A DNA stretch of 64,000 nucleotides from Pseudomonas viridiflava (GCF_900580865.1 NZ_UTBZ01000164.1:1-64000); one strand, 5' to 3'; counted from the first letter of the stretch, positions 27,001-37,222 are shown. Notes: generated from the letters alone by a model not told the origin. Made by a program: numbers and translations.

Positions 27001-27372
27001 TACAAGAACAATAACAAGCAATGCACAAGACAATAAAAATAAGACGAATCGACTCACGCACAATAAAAACAAGACGGCGAGAGGCGCAGCTAACTGATTC
27101 TTTTGGAGAGGCGTTGTATTTGGGGCTCGCCCCACGACCAGGCCGAGAACAACAAAAACTGTCCTAAGACAGAGCCTGTACTGGTTGGATCGAGAGATCA
27201 CTGCAATTCAGCGACCAAAGCAATCCGTTTGCTCTTGGCTCCCGATTGGGAGGGTCACGAAGGAAAAGCTTCGTGGCGAGGGCACTCAACAAAAACAAGA
27301 AGCCCGAATCAATAATAAAAAGAGCACGCAACTACTTCTTGGGGAGCTTCGGCTCCCCTTGTAGTTTCTCCC
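27001..27372 (+). ncRNA. crcZ: CrcZ-type small RNA, Hfq/Crc decoy
   Basis: About 370 nt from the -24/-12 promoter to a hairpin at 27331-27365. Six A-rich AAnAAnAA-like stretches (near 27007, 27030, 27061, 27148, 27288 and 27310) are the expected Hfq/Crc-binding sites. CrcZ titrates Hfq/Crc and so lifts catabolite repression when CbrAB is active. The position between cbrB and pcnB is that of crcZ in other Pseudomonas. The exact 3' end is estimated. Confidence 0.88.
27331..27365 (+). terminator. Terminator hairpin at the 3' end of crcZ
   Basis: Stem GGGGAGC-TTCG-GCTCCCC, a very stable tetraloop, extended by outer pairing of ACTAC with GTAGT. Only a short T stretch (TTTCTC) follows. Confidence 0.75.
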
Positions 27373-27537
27373 TTCTGTAAAAACTCCCTGTTTTACCCCC
27401 GTTTCACCCTTGTAGCTTGCGGCTTTCAGCTCGAAACTGCTGTCTCCTACACCATCCCCCGACTAAATGCTAGAATCTGCGCCCATCATGCGGTCATTCT
27501 TTGGTATGGCCGAACATTCCTTCAAACAGTGCATCCC

Positions 27538-28941
27538 ATGCTGAAGAAGTTGTTCCAGTCATTCCGAACTCCCGTGCGTCGTACGCAACACATCCGCAGC
27601 ACCCCTGAAGTGCTCAACAGCGGCCAACATTCGCTGCAGAAAACGCAGTTCAGCCGCTATGCGGTGAATATCGTCGAACGCCTGCAAGGTGCCGGTTACC
27701 AGGCTTATCTGGTCGGCGGTTGCGTGCGTGACATGCTGCTGGGCATCACACCCAAGGATTTCGACGTCGCCACCAGCGCCACGCCTGAGCAAGTCCGTGC
27801 CGAATTCCGCAATGCGCGGATCATCGGCCGTCGCTTCAAACTGGTGCACATTCATTTCGGTCGCGAAATCATTGAAGTCGCGACCTTCCGCGCCAATCAC
27901 CCGGTCAACGAAGACGACGAAGACAGCAACCAGTCTTCGCGTAACGAGAGCGGGCGGATTCTGCGCGACAACGTTTACGGCACCCTGGAAGAAGACGCGC
28001 AACGCCGCGACTTCACCATCAACGCCCTGTATTACGATCCGGTCAGCGAGCGCATCCTCGACTACGCCAACGGCGTACACGACATCCGCAATCACCTGAT
28101 CCGCCTGATCGGCGACCCGAAGCAGCGCTACCAGGAAGACCCGGTGCGCATGCTGCGCGCCGTGCGTTTTGCCGCCAAGCTCAACTTCGGTATCGAGAAG
28201 CACACCGTGCAGCCGATCCGTGAACTGGCACCGATGCTGCGCGAGATCCCGTCGGCACGCCTGTTCGAAGAAGTGCTCAAGCTATTCCTCTCGGGCCACG
28301 GCGCGATCACTTTCGAAATGCTGGTCGATCTGCAACTGTTCGCCCCGCTGTTCCCGGCCAGTGCCGATGCGCTGGAACACAACCCGGAATACACCCACGC
28401 GCTGATCAGCGAAGCGCTGACCAACACTGACCTGCGCATCAAGCAGAACAAACCGGTGACCCCGGCGTTCCTGTTTGCCGCGCTGCTGTGGCCTGCTCTG
28501 CCGGCTCGCGTGCTGCGCCTGCAAGAGCGCGGCATGCCGCCGATTCCGGCGATGCAGGAAGGCGCCCACGAACTGATCGCCGAACAGTGCCAGCGCATTG
28601 CGATTCCAAAACGCTTCACCATGCCGATCCGCGAGATCTGGGACATGCAGGAACGCCTGCCACGGCGCAGCGGCAAACGTGCCGACCTGTTGCTGGACAA
28701 CCCACGTTTCCGCGCCGGTTACGACTTCCTGCTGCTGCGTGAAAGCGCTGGTGAGGAGACTGATGGCCTCGGCGAATGGTGGACGGATTATCAGGACGCC
28801 AACGACAGCGAGCGCCGCGACATGATTCGCGACCTCAGCGGTAAAGGTGATGACGCCAGTGGCGCGCCGCGCAAACGTCGCCGCAGCAGCGGTTCCAAAC
28901 GCAAACGCGCCGGCGCACCGAGCGCTTCGACCGGCGAGTAA
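27538..28941 (+). CDS. pcnB: Poly(A) polymerase I
   Basis: A 467-residue class II nucleotidyltransferase that adds 3' poly(A) tails to RNA and promotes decay. The active site reads VGGCVRDMLLGITPKDFDVATSA (about 50-75: GG, R and D-x-D), followed by RRDFTINALYYD and EDPVRMLRAVRFAAKL. A basic tail rich in Arg, Lys and Ser ends the protein. I use the ATG at 27538 (MLKKLFQSF); a GTG nine bases earlier is in frame, and neither has a strong ribosome site. Confidence 0.95.
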   Translation: MLKKLFQSFRTPVRRTQHIRSTPEVLNSGQHSLQKTQFSRYAVNIVERLQGAGYQAYLVGGCVRDMLLGITPKDFDVATSATPEQVRAEFRNARIIGRRFKLVHIHFGREIIEVATFRANHPVNEDDEDSNQSSRNESGRILRDNVYGTLEEDAQRRDFTINALYYDPVSERILDYANGVHDIRNHLIRLIGDPKQRYQEDPVRMLRAVRFAAKLNFGIEKHTVQPIRELAPMLREIPSARLFEEVLKLFLSGHGAITFEMLVDLQLFAPLFPASADALEHNPEYTHALISEALTNTDLRIKQNKPVTPAFLFAALLWPALPARVLRLQERGMPPIPAMQEGAHELIAEQCQRIAIPKRFTMPIREIWDMQERLPRRSGKRADLLLDNPRFRAGYDFLLLRESAGEETDGLGEWWTDYQDANDSERRDMIRDLSGKGDDASGAPRKRRRSSGSKRKRAGAPSASTGE

Positions 28942-28945
28942 AGGC

Positions 28946-29431
28946 ATGGAACGCATCTACATCGGCATGGGCAGCAACCTCGCTGACCCGGCCGAACAAT
29001 TGCGCAGCGCCGTCGAGGCGCTGGGGCAATTGCCGCAGACCACAATCGCCGGCGTTTCTGCCTTTTATCAAAGCGACTCGTTGCTGCCGGGCCAACCGCG
29101 TTACACCAACGCGGTCGCGGCGCTCGACAGCGATCTTGCGCCGATTGAGCTGCTCGATGCGCTGCAAGCCATCGAGAGTGATCAGGGCCGCGAGCGTCTG
29201 GAGCGCTGGGGCCCGCGTACGCTGGATCTGGACATTCTGTTGTTTGGCGATCGACTGATCGACGAGCCACGCCTGAAAGTCCCGCATTACCAGATTCAGG
29301 AACGCGCGTTCGTGCTCTATCCCCTTGCCGAACTGGCGCCGCAAGATTTGCGCCTGGCCGACGGCCGCACCCTGCCCGACCTGCTGGCAGCCTGCCCGTT
29401 CGTCGGCCTGGAACGCCTCCCCCACGCCTGA
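28946..29431 (+). CDS. folK: 6-hydroxymethyl-7,8-dihydropterin pyrophosphokinase
   Basis: A 161-residue HPPK of folate synthesis, transferring pyrophosphate from ATP to the pterin. The family motifs are IGMGSNLADP, the metal/ATP motif RTLDLDILLFGD, and LKVPHYQIQERAFVLYPLAELAP. It starts four bases after the pcnB stop with AAAGG just upstream. I reject the longer in-frame reading, which overlaps the basic tail of pcnB. Confidence 0.95.
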   Translation: MERIYIGMGSNLADPAEQLRSAVEALGQLPQTTIAGVSAFYQSDSLLPGQPRYTNAVAALDSDLAPIELLDALQAIESDQGRERLERWGPRTLDLDILLFGDRLIDEPRLKVPHYQIQERAFVLYPLAELAPQDLRLADGRTLPDLLAACPFVGLERLPHA

Positions 29432-29442
29432 CATAAATCCTT

Positions 29443-29521
29443 TGTAGGAGCTGCGGAACGCTGCGATCTTTTGATCTTCAAAATCAAGATCAAAAGATCG
29501 CAGCGTTCCGCAGCTCCTACA
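29443..29521. repeat. REP-type palindrome, perfect 36-base arms
   Basis: The arm from TGTAGGAGCTGCGGAACG through CTGCGATCTTTTGATCTT is repeated exactly in reverse complement around a 7-base centre (29479-29485). It belongs to the family at 7133-7213 and 41710-41794, but here the arms are fully identical. It lies 11 bases after folK and could end its transcript. Confidence 0.93.
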
Positions 29522-29820
29522 GGAATAGCTTTCCATATCCAGATTTATTGTCGGACAAAAACCCATCGAATCAGCCCCGCCGCGCCGCTGAATCGCATCA
29601 GTAACGCCGGTAACACTGCCCTCGTAACAATGCGGTAACACACGCAATTGACTTCCTGTTGGCTCATCACGACTATAGGCGTCCCGCTGCCGCCAACCCG
29701 GCACATACGGGCGCAATCCAGGCCTTATAAGCACGACAAAAGAGCGTGCGCCTGAGTAGATGAAGAATCACGCGCGTTACTCGCAGTAGTTTCCAGAGCG
29801 CCTGAACGAGGATTTTTTAC
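29522..29820 (+). other. Upstream region of panB with four GTAAC repeats
   Basis: No ORF with support. Four direct GTAAC elements at 29601, 29610, 29624 and 29635 precede a -35-like TTGACT (about 29651-29656). The -10 is uncertain. These could be half-sites for a regulator such as CbrB, but no inverted TGTTAC partner is present. Confidence 0.4.
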
Positions 29821-30621
29821 ATGCCAGCCATCACCCTGACCACGCTCCAGAGCCTCAAGCAGAAAGGTGAAAAGATCACCATGCTGACCTGCTATGACGC
29901 GACCTTCGCCCACGCCTGCAACGAGGCCGGTGTCGAAGTGCTGCTGGTGGGCGACTCCCTCGGCATGGTCCTGCAAGGTCACGACAGCACGTTGCCGGTG
30001 ACCACTGCAGAAATGGCCTACCACACCGCGTGCGTCAAACGCGGCAACACTGATGCCCTGATCCTCGCCGACCTGCCGTTCATGGCCAACGCCACCCTTG
30101 AACAAACCATGACCAACAGCGCCATGCTGATGCAGGCCGGTGCGCACATGATCAAGGTCGAAGGTCAGCTGTGGCTCGCTGAGTCGATCCGTCTGCTCGC
30201 TGAACGCGGTGTACCGGTGTGCGCGCACATGGGCCTGACCCCGCAAGCGGTGAACATTCTTGGCGGCTATAAAGTGCAGGGGCGCAATGAGAACCAGGCG
30301 CGGCAGATGCGTGCCGATGCGATCTCGCTGGAACAGGCTGGCGCCGCCATGCTGCTGCTCGAATGCGTGCCGAGCGAACTGGCGGCCGAAATCAGCCAGG
30401 CCGTGAAGATTCCGGTGATCGGCATCGGCGCCGGTAACGCCACTGACGGTCAGGTATTGGTGCTGCACGACATGCTCGGTCTGTCGATCACTGGCCGCGT
30501 ACCGAAGTTCGTGAAAAACTTCATGCACGGTCAGGACAGCATCCAGTCCGCGCTGAAGGCTTACGTCAGCGAAGTCAAAGCCACCACGTTCCCTGGCATC
30601 GAACACGGATTTTCTGCATGA
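29821..30621 (+). CDS. panB: 3-methyl-2-oxobutanoate hydroxymethyltransferase
   Basis: A 266-residue (beta/alpha)8 enzyme making ketopantoate from ketoisovalerate and methylene-tetrahydrofolate, the first step to pantothenate. Family motifs are [38 protein letters not shown] and [13 protein letters not shown]. Its last codons overlap panC by four bases (ATGA). It draws on the ilv pathway for ketoisovalerate. Confidence 0.97.
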   Translation: MPAITLTTLQSLKQKGEKITMLTCYDATFAHACNEAGVEVLLVGDSLGMVLQGHDSTLPVTTAEMAYHTACVKRGNTDALILADLPFMANATLEQTMTNSAMLMQAGAHMIKVEGQLWLAESIRLLAERGVPVCAHMGLTPQAVNILGGYKVQGRNENQARQMRADAISLEQAGAAMLLLECVPSELAAEISQAVKIPVIGIGAGNATDGQVLVLHDMLGLSITGRVPKFVKNFMHGQDSIQSALKAYVSEVKATTFPGIEHGFSA

Positions 30622-31478
30622 ACACCGTCAAAACCGTACGCGAACTGCGCGCCGCTGTAGCCCGCGCCCGCAGCGAAGGCAAGCGCATCGGCTTCGTGCC
30701 GACCATGGGCAACCTGCACAGCGGTCACGTCGCGCTGATCACCAAAGCCACCCAACGGGTGGATTTCGTGGTCGCGAGCATTTTCGTCAATCCGCTGCAA
30801 TTCGGCGCCGGCGAAGACCTCGACAAATACCCGCGCACCTTGGCGGCGGACCAGGAAAAACTGCTCGAAGCCGGTTGCTCCCTACTCTTCGCGCCGACTG
30901 TCGAGGAAATGTACCCCGACGGCATGGCCGGGCAGACTCGGGTCAGCGTGCCGCAATTGTCCGAAGGCCTGTGCGGCGCCAGCCGTCCGGGGCACTTTGA
31001 AGGCGTGGCGACCGTGGTCAGCAAGCTGTTCAACATGGTCCAGCCGGATCTGGCGATTTTCGGCCAGAAGGATTACCAGCAACTGGCGGTGATCCGTGCG
31101 TTGGTGCATGACCTGAACATGCCGATCCAGATCATTGGCGAACCAACCGTACGCGCCGCCGATGGCCTGGCACTGTCGTCGCGCAATGGCTTCCTCAGCG
31201 AAGAACAACGTGCGGTGGCGCCGGTGGTGTATCGCTCGCTGAGTAATATTGCCGATTCGATCAAGCAAGGTGAACGGGATTTCCCGGCACTGATCGCTGA
31301 CCAGTTGCAACAGCTGGAAGCGGCGGGCCTGCGGCCGGATTACCTGGAAATCCGCCATGCGCTGACCTTGCGTCCGGCGACGGCTGAAGACCGTGATCTG
31401 GTGATTCTGGTGGCGGCGTTCCTGGGCACCACGCGGTTGATCGACAACCTGCACCTGAATCTCGATACGCCCGCTTAA
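30618..31478 (+). CDS. panC: Pantothenate synthetase
   Basis: A 286-residue ATP-dependent ligase joining pantoate and beta-alanine. It has the nucleotidyl-transferase HIGH-type motif in [10 protein letters not shown] (about 27-36), [20 protein letters not shown] and SSRNGFLS (KMSKS-like). It is translationally coupled to panB and separated from panD by 148 bases with a compact REP hairpin. Confidence 0.97.
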   Translation: MNTVKTVRELRAAVARARSEGKRIGFVPTMGNLHSGHVALITKATQRVDFVVASIFVNPLQFGAGEDLDKYPRTLAADQEKLLEAGCSLLFAPTVEEMYPDGMAGQTRVSVPQLSEGLCGASRPGHFEGVATVVSKLFNMVQPDLAIFGQKDYQQLAVIRALVHDLNMPIQIIGEPTVRAADGLALSSRNGFLSEEQRAVAPVVYRSLSNIADSIKQGERDFPALIADQLQQLEAAGLRPDYLEIRHALTLRPATAEDRDLVILVAAFLGTTRLIDNLHLNLDTPA

Positions 31479-31495
31479 AAACATCGCAATACCCT

Positions 31496-31525
31496 CTGTG
31501 GGAGCGAGCCTGCTCGCTCCCACAG
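31496..31525. repeat. Compact REP hairpin, 13-base arms with 4-base loop
   Basis: CTGTGGGAGCGAG-CCTG-CTCGCTCCCACAG: the outer half of a GTGGGAGCGAGC REP unit joined directly to its mirror, with the usual spacer and inner parts missing. The other copies of this family span 67-90 bases. It lies between panC and panD. Confidence 0.9.
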
Positions 31526-31626
31526 TGGTTTTCGGTGTTATGAAAATTGCATTTCACGCCATATTGCCGCTCCCAAAGCCTTCGGGCACACTGCCCGCCG
31601 TTCGATTCCAACCCGGGAAAACCCTC

Positions 31627-32007
31627 ATGCACGCGATCATGCTCAAGGCCAAACTGCACCGCGCCGAAGTCACCCATGCGGTGCTCGATTACGAAGGTTC
31701 GTGCGCCATCGATGGCGAGTGGCTGGACTTGTCCGGCATTCGTGAATACGAGCAGATCCAGATTTATAACGTCGACAACGGCGAGCGTTTCACCACCTAC
31801 GCGATTCGTGGCGAAGAAGGCTCGCGGATGATCTCCGTCAACGGCGCGGCTGCGCACAAGGCCAAGGTCGGCGACCGCGTGATAATTTGTGCCTACGCCC
31901 ATTACAGCGAAGCGGAGCTGGTCAATTTCAAGCCGCGCATGCTCTACATGGCGCCGGGCAATGAACTGAGCCACACCAGCAACGCCATCCCGGTTCAGCT
32001 CGCCTGA
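31627..32007 (+). CDS. panD: Aspartate 1-decarboxylase proenzyme
   Basis: A 126-residue pyruvoyl enzyme that makes beta-alanine for pantothenate. Self-cleavage occurs at Gly24-Ser25 ([11 protein letters not shown]) to form the pyruvoyl group. The start at 31627 ([14 protein letters not shown]) gives the family length and puts the cleavage site at the standard position. The longer reading from 31498 would run over the REP hairpin. Confidence 0.97.
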   Translation: MHAIMLKAKLHRAEVTHAVLDYEGSCAIDGEWLDLSGIREYEQIQIYNVDNGERFTTYAIRGEEGSRMISVNGAAAHKAKVGDRVIICAYAHYSEAELVNFKPRMLYMAPGNELSHTSNAIPVQLA

Positions 32008-32236
32008 TCCCGATTTTGCCCCACCCCCTCCGTTTGTCGGCCAGTTCCCGGTCTGGATGTTAAAAAAGTACAGGGATCAGGTCAGACAAAGTCAAGACAG
32101 AACGCAGCGCGAGGTTTACTGTATTCGCCCTGTGTCCGGAAATCGTGTCGACACAGTTGATCCCATGCCCAAACATGGCGTGCCGGGTCTGTTCAGTGTT
32201 CAAAAGGCCGTTCAAGTAAAAAGGAAAACCGCAGCG

Positions 32237-33901
32237 ATGGCGTATTACCTCACTCCTCAAGACGTTACCGCTCTGCCCGCCTGGCAAGCGTTGAAAGATC
32301 ACCGCCAAGCCATGCAGGATTTCAGCATGCGCGAAGCCTTCAACGCCGATCCGCAGCGCTTCAATCAATTCACCCTCAGCAGCTGCGGCCTGTTTCTCGA
32401 TTATTCGAAGAATTTGATCAACGCCCAGACCCGTAACCTGCTGGTCGGTCTGGCCAATGAAGTCGACCTCAAAGGCGCCATCAAAGCGCTGTTTGAAGGC
32501 GAAATCGTCAACACTTCCGAAGGCCGCCCGGCGCTGCACACCGCCCTGCGCCGCCCGGTCGGCGACAAGTTGTCGGTCAATGGTGTCAACGTGATGCCGG
32601 AAGTCCACAAGGTTTTGAACCAGATCACCGATCTGGTTGGCCGCATTCACGACGGTCTGTGGCGTGGTTACACCGAGAAGCCGATCACCGACGTGGTCAA
32701 CATCGGCATCGGTGGCTCGTTCCTCGGCCCTGAGCTGGTCTCCGAAGCGCTGCTGTCGTATGCGCAGAAAGGCGTGCGTTGCCACTATCTGGCGAACATC
32801 GATGGCAGCGAGTTCCACGAGCTGACGCAGAAACTGCGCGCCGAGACCACACTGTTCATCGTTTCGTCGAAGTCGTTCAACACCCTCGAAACCTTGAAGA
32901 ATGCGCAGGCCGCACGCGCTTGGTACCTGGCGCAGGGTGGTTCCGAGGCCGAGCTGTATCGTCACTTCATCGCCGTATCGAGCAACAACGCCGCTGCTGT
33001 CGCGTTCGGTATCCGTGAAGAAAACATCTTCCCGATGTGGGACTGGGTCGGCGGTCGTTATTCGCTGTGGTCGGCCATCGGTTTGCCGATTGCCTTGGCC
33101 ATCGGCATGTCCAACTTCAAGGAGCTGCTGTCCGGTGCCTACACCATGGACCAGCATTTCCAGACCGCGCCGTTCGAACAGAACATGCCGGTGCTGCTGG
33201 CGCTGCTCGGCGTCTGGTACGGCAACTTCTGGGGCGCGCAAAGCCACGCGATCCTGCCGTACGACCACTACCTGCGCAACATCACCAAGCACTTGCAACA
33301 ATTGGACATGGAATCCAACGGCAAGAGCGTGCGTCAGGACGGCACGCCGGTGTCGACCGATACCGGTCCGGTGATCTGGGGCGGAGTCGGCTGCAACGGT
33401 CAGCACGCTTACCACCAGTTGCTGCATCAAGGTTCGCAGTTGATCCCGGCCGATTTCATCGTGCCGATCGTCAGCTTCAACCCGGTCTCCGACCACCATC
33501 AGTGGCTGTACGCCAACTGCTTGTCGCAGAGCCAGGCGCTGATGCTCGGCAAGACCTTGCCGGAAGCCGAGCAGGAACTGCGCGACAAGGGCATGAGCGA
33601 AGAAGAAGTGCACAAGCTTGCACCGCACAAGGTGATCCCGGGCAACCGTCCGAGCAACACTATCGTCGTTGAGCGGATCAGCCCGCGTCGTCTCGGCGCA
33701 CTGGTGGCAATGTATGAACATAAAGTGTTCGTACAAAGCGTGGTCTGGGGCATCAACGCCTTTGACCAATGGGGCGTGGAATTGGGCAAGGAATTGGGTA
33801 AAGGCGTTTACAACCGTCTGGTCGGTAGCGATGAAACCACTGCTGATGATCCGTCGACCCAAGGCCTGATCAACTACTTCCGCGGTCGTCACCGCGGTTG
33901 A
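32237..33901 (+). CDS. pgi: Glucose-6-phosphate isomerase
   Basis: A 554-residue enzyme interconverting glucose-6-phosphate and fructose-6-phosphate. Family signatures are [32 protein letters not shown], the glutamate-containing [13 protein letters not shown] and the basic [23 protein letters not shown] start at the ATG at 32237 ([10 protein letters not shown]), which gives the usual length and has AAGGAAAA upstream. The extra N-terminal reading from 32057 has no family counterpart. Confidence 0.96.
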   Translation: MAYYLTPQDVTALPAWQALKDHRQAMQDFSMREAFNADPQRFNQFTLSSCGLFLDYSKNLINAQTRNLLVGLANEVDLKGAIKALFEGEIVNTSEGRPALHTALRRPVGDKLSVNGVNVMPEVHKVLNQITDLVGRIHDGLWRGYTEKPITDVVNIGIGGSFLGPELVSEALLSYAQKGVRCHYLANIDGSEFHELTQKLRAETTLFIVSSKSFNTLETLKNAQAARAWYLAQGGSEAELYRHFIAVSSNNAAAVAFGIREENIFPMWDWVGGRYSLWSAIGLPIALAIGMSNFKELLSGAYTMDQHFQTAPFEQNMPVLLALLGVWYGNFWGAQSHAILPYDHYLRNITKHLQQLDMESNGKSVRQDGTPVSTDTGPVIWGGVGCNGQHAYHQLLHQGSQLIPADFIVPIVSFNPVSDHHQWLYANCLSQSQALMLGKTLPEAEQELRDKGMSEEEVHKLAPHKVIPGNRPSNTIVVERISPRRLGALVAMYEHKVFVQSVVWGINAFDQWGVELGKELGKGVYNRLVGSDETTADDPSTQGLINYFRGRHRG

Positions 33902-33916
33902 TCAGTCGATTGATAG

Positions 33917-33946
33917 AAAGCCCCTGAAGTTCAGGGGCTTTTTTTT
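33917..33946 (+). terminator. Rho-independent terminator of pgi
   Basis: Stem AAAGCCCCTGA / TCAGGGGCTTT with a 3-base loop, followed by T8, 15 bases after the pgi stop. Confidence 0.95.
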
Positions 33947-33990
33947 CGTCTGGCGTTTGGCGTGGATTTCGCGGTGACAGCCAAATCGCT

Positions 33991-34154
33991 TCCCCCTCAC
34001 CCCAGCCCTCTCCCCCAAGGGGTAGAGGGGGAAAGGGAGCCGATTTTCACGCTTTTCAATACTTGAGTTCGACTCCGGAATTTCAAGTCGATGTATCAAG
34101 CCCAAACACCTCGGTCAGTCCCCTCTCCCTTTGGGAGAGGGTTAGGGTGAGGGG
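33991..34154. repeat. C-rich inverted repeat pair (CCCCTCACCC...GGGTGAGGGG)
   Basis: The left unit CCCCTCACCCCAGCCCTCTCCC, itself followed by the inner hairpin CCCCAAGGGGTAGAGGGG, faces a right unit GGGAGAGGGTTAGGGTGAGGGG about 118 bases away. About 20 of 22 arm bases pair. It differs from both REP families in this window. With the pgi terminator it fills the gap between pgi and acs. Confidence 0.85.
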
Positions 34155-34222
34155 CGGCCTTGATCCCTAGCCCCCATCAGCGCATCTTTATCCTTGTCGC
34201 ACCACAAGAATAAGGAACCGTC

Positions 34223-36160
34223 ATGTTCGATATCAGCACGTTCCCCAAAGCCGATGCCGTCCGCCGGGCTGCTCAGTTGAGTCAGGACGACTATCGGCGC
34301 CTGTACCGCGAATCCATTGAACACCCCACGGCCTTCTGGGCCGAGCAGGCCACGCGGTTCCTCGACTGGAGCACGCCGTGGCAGACCGTTCAGCGCTATG
34401 ACCTGAAAACCGGTGAAGCCGCCTGGTTTGCCGGGGGCAAACTGAACGTCAGCTACAACTGCATCGACCGCCACCTGGAAAAGCGCGGCGAGCAGACCGC
34501 CCTGCTCTGGGAAGGCGACGACCCCGCCGAATCGGCGCAAATCACTTACAAAAAACTCCATCACCACGTCTGCCGCCTGGCCAACGTGCTGAAAAGCCGT
34601 GGCGTGAAGAAAGGCGACCGGGTGTGCATCTACATGCCGATGATCCCCGAAGCCGCTTACGCCATGCTCGCCTGTTCGCGGATCGGCGCGATTCACTCGG
34701 TGGTGTTCGGCGGTTTCTCCCCCGACTCCCTGCGTGATCGCATTCTCGATGCCGACTGCCGCACGGTGATCACCGCGGATGAAGGCGTACGCGGCGGCAA
34801 GTTCGTACCGCTGAAACAGAATGTCGACAAAGCCCTGCAGAGTTGCCCGGACGTCAGCACCGTCGTGGTGGTCGAGCGCACCCAAGGCAAAGTCGATTGG
34901 GTTGAGGGCCGTGACCTCTGGTATCACCAGGCTGTGCGCGAGGTCAGCGACGATTGCCCGCCAGAACCGATGGACGCCGAAGACCCGCTGTTCATCCTCT
35001 ACACCTCCGGCAGCACCGGCAAACCCAAAGGCGTGCTGCACACCACCGGCGGCTACCTGCTGCAAGCGGCGATGACCTTCAAATACGTGCTCGATTACCG
35101 CGACGGCGAGGTGTTCTGGTGCACCGCCGACGTCGGTTGGGTCACCGGCCACAGTTACATTGTCTACGGCCCGCTGGCCAACGGCGCGACCACGTTGATG
35201 TTCGAGGGCGTGCCGAGTTATCCGAGCAGCTCACGATTCTGGCAGGTCATCGATAAACACAAGGTCAACATTTTCTATACCGCACCGACCGCCCTGCGCG
35301 CGTTGATGCGTGAAGGCGCCGAACCATTGAAAGAAACCTCGCGCGCCAGCCTCAGATTGCTCGGCAGCGTCGGTGAGCCGATCAACCCTGAGGCGTGGGA
35401 ATGGTATTTCAACGTCGTAGGAGAACAGCGCTGCCCTATCGTCGACACCTGGTGGCAGACTGAAACCGGCGGCATCATGCTCAGCCCGCTGGTCAGCGCC
35501 CAGCGGATCAAACCGGGCTGCGCCACGCAACCGATGTTCGGCGTGCAACCGGTGCTGCTCGATGAGCACGGCAAGGAAATCCAAGGCGCCGGCAGCGGCG
35601 TGTTGGCGATCAAGTCCAGCTGGCCAGCGCAGATCCGCAGTGTCTATGGCGATCCGCAGCGAATGGTCGACACCTATTTCAAACCTTATCCCGGCTACTA
35701 CTTCACCGGCGACGGCGCACGCCGCGACGAGGATGGCGACTATTGGATCACTGGGCGCATCGACGATGTGATCAACGTTTCCGGCCACCGCATCGGTACG
35801 GCTGAAGTGGAGAGCGCGCTAGTGCTGCACGACAGCATCGCCGAGGCCGCCGTGGTTGGTTATCCGCACGACGTCAAAGGTCAGGGCATCTACGCCTTCG
35901 TCACGCCCATGAACGGCACCGAAGCGAATGACGAGTTGAAGAAAGAACTGCTGGCCCACGTCAGCAAGGAAATCGGCAGCTTCGCCAAACCGGACCTGAT
36001 CCAATGGGCGCCGGCCTTGCCGAAAACCCGCTCAGGCAAGATCATGCGGCGCATTCTGCGCAAGATCGCCTGCAACGAACTCGACAGCCTCGGTGACACT
36101 TCGACCCTGGCCGACCCGAGCGTGGTTCAAGGCCTGATCGACAAGCGCCTCAATCAGTAA
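34223..36160 (+). CDS. acsB: Acetyl-CoA synthetase
   Basis: A 645-residue AMP-forming enzyme that makes acetyl-CoA from acetate, ATP and CoA. The phosphate loop is [11 protein letters not shown] (about 259-269). [10 protein letters not shown] and the C-terminal acetylation-site motif TRSGKIMRR (Lys about 604) are also visible. The ATG has AAGGAA seven bases upstream. Pseudomonas usually carry two paralogues; I use acsB from the position after pgi, and the paralogue number is uncertain. Confidence 0.92.
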   Translation: MFDISTFPKADAVRRAAQLSQDDYRRLYRESIEHPTAFWAEQATRFLDWSTPWQTVQRYDLKTGEAAWFAGGKLNVSYNCIDRHLEKRGEQTALLWEGDDPAESAQITYKKLHHHVCRLANVLKSRGVKKGDRVCIYMPMIPEAAYAMLACSRIGAIHSVVFGGFSPDSLRDRILDADCRTVITADEGVRGGKFVPLKQNVDKALQSCPDVSTVVVVERTQGKVDWVEGRDLWYHQAVREVSDDCPPEPMDAEDPLFILYTSGSTGKPKGVLHTTGGYLLQAAMTFKYVLDYRDGEVFWCTADVGWVTGHSYIVYGPLANGATTLMFEGVPSYPSSSRFWQVIDKHKVNIFYTAPTALRALMREGAEPLKETSRASLRLLGSVGEPINPEAWEWYFNVVGEQRCPIVDTWWQTETGGIMLSPLVSAQRIKPGCATQPMFGVQPVLLDEHGKEIQGAGSGVLAIKSSWPAQIRSVYGDPQRMVDTYFKPYPGYYFTGDGARRDEDGDYWITGRIDDVINVSGHRIGTAEVESALVLHDSIAEAAVVGYPHDVKGQGIYAFVTPMNGTEANDELKKELLAHVSKEIGSFAKPDLIQWAPALPKTRSGKIMRRILRKIACNELDSLGDTSTLADPSVVQGLIDKRLNQ

Positions 36161-36211
36161 CACCCCGGGCGCGGTCAACCGGCCGCGCCCGCCCTTTCGC
36201 ACTGAGTGGTC

Positions 36212-37084
36212 ATGGAATTCATCCGCAGTCGTATCGAAAACCAGCTCATGAGCCTGACCGGGCTGTCGCTCGGTCAGCTCGACCTGGAAAACCCCAAGGG
36301 CGATCCCGGCCTGTTTGGTCCGGATTCGATCTGCTGGCAGGTGCACGGCGACTTCAGCAGCATGTTGATCGGTGGCATCAGCGCGCTCTTGCTGCAAGCT
36401 TTGCATCCGCTGGCACTGGCCGGGGTTTGGGATCATTCGAATTTTCGTCAGGACATGCTTGGCCGTCTGCGGCGCACCAGTCAGTTTGTCTCCGGCACCA
36501 CATTCGGTTCGCGGCGGGATGCCGACTGGCTGATCGAGAAAGTGCGCACCATTCATCTGCAAGTGGTCGGCACTGCGCCGGATGGCCGGCCATACGCGGC
36601 GAGCGATGCGGATTTGCTGACGTGGGTGCATGTGGCGGAAGTGAGTAACTTTCTCGCGGCGCATTTGCGTTATCGCAATCCGCAGTTGTCGGGGGCGGAT
36701 CAGGATCGTTATTACGCGGAAATCGCCGTGATTGCCGAACGCCTCGGCGCGCGGGATGTGCCAAAGTCCCGGCAAGCCGTGGCCGAGTATCTGCAACGCA
36801 TGCGTCCGCAATTGCTGTGCGATGAGCGCAGCCGTGAGGTTTTGCGCTTGCTGCTCGACGCACCGGCGCCCAGTGTGCTGGCTCGACCGTTTGGCGATCT
36901 GATGATGAAGGCCGGTATCGACCTGCTGCCGGACTGGGCCAGCGATATGCTTGATGTCCGGCAGAGCTCGCTGCAACGGCAATTGATTCGCGCCAGCGTG
37001 AGGCGCAGCGCACCGATGCTGCGCTGGGCGATGCGCAATGGTTCGGTGCAACGGGCGAAACGCCGGATGGGTTTGCTGACCTAA
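36212..37084 (+). CDS. MpaB-like (DUF2236) oxygenase family protein
   Basis: A 290-residue protein of the DUF2236/latex-clearing-protein-related family. HGDFSSMLIGGISALLLQALHPLA, DHSNFRQDMLGRLRRT and LLTWVHVAEVSNFLAAHLRY carry the family's His and Arg residues, thought to hold haem in related rubber oxygenases. The substrate is unknown. The start at 36212 is chosen over a GTG six bases earlier; both lack a strong ribosome site. Confidence 0.8.
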   Translation: MEFIRSRIENQLMSLTGLSLGQLDLENPKGDPGLFGPDSICWQVHGDFSSMLIGGISALLLQALHPLALAGVWDHSNFRQDMLGRLRRTSQFVSGTTFGSRRDADWLIEKVRTIHLQVVGTAPDGRPYAASDADLLTWVHVAEVSNFLAAHLRYRNPQLSGADQDRYYAEIAVIAERLGARDVPKSRQAVAEYLQRMRPQLLCDERSREVLRLLLDAPAPSVLARPFGDLMMKAGIDLLPDWASDMLDVRQSSLQRQLIRASVRRSAPMLRWAMRNGSVQRAKRRMGLLT

Positions 37085-37087
37085 AAG

Positions 37088-37154
37088 CTTCGCGAGCAGG
37101 CTCGCTCCCACATTTGGAATACATTCCCATGTGGGAGCGAGCCTGCTCGCGAAG
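37088..37154. repeat. REP/REPIN pair, GTGGGAGCGAGC family, tail-to-tail
   Basis: Here the units are inverted relative to the copies at 21128 and 52174: CTTCGCGAGCAGGCTCGCTC comes first and GAGCGAGCCTGCTCGCGAAG second, so the GTGGGAG ends face inward. Confidence 0.9.
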
Positions 37155-37222
37155 GCAGCACCTCGGTTACCCGCCAAGCTGCTAAACTCCCGCGCCCCAA
37201 TTCTCTTCAGCAAGGCGCCCGC

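Noticed and set aside
32060-33892. 610-codon minus-strand frame opposite pgi
   Set aside because: Antisense shadow; pgi is fully recognisable and the opposite frame is not.
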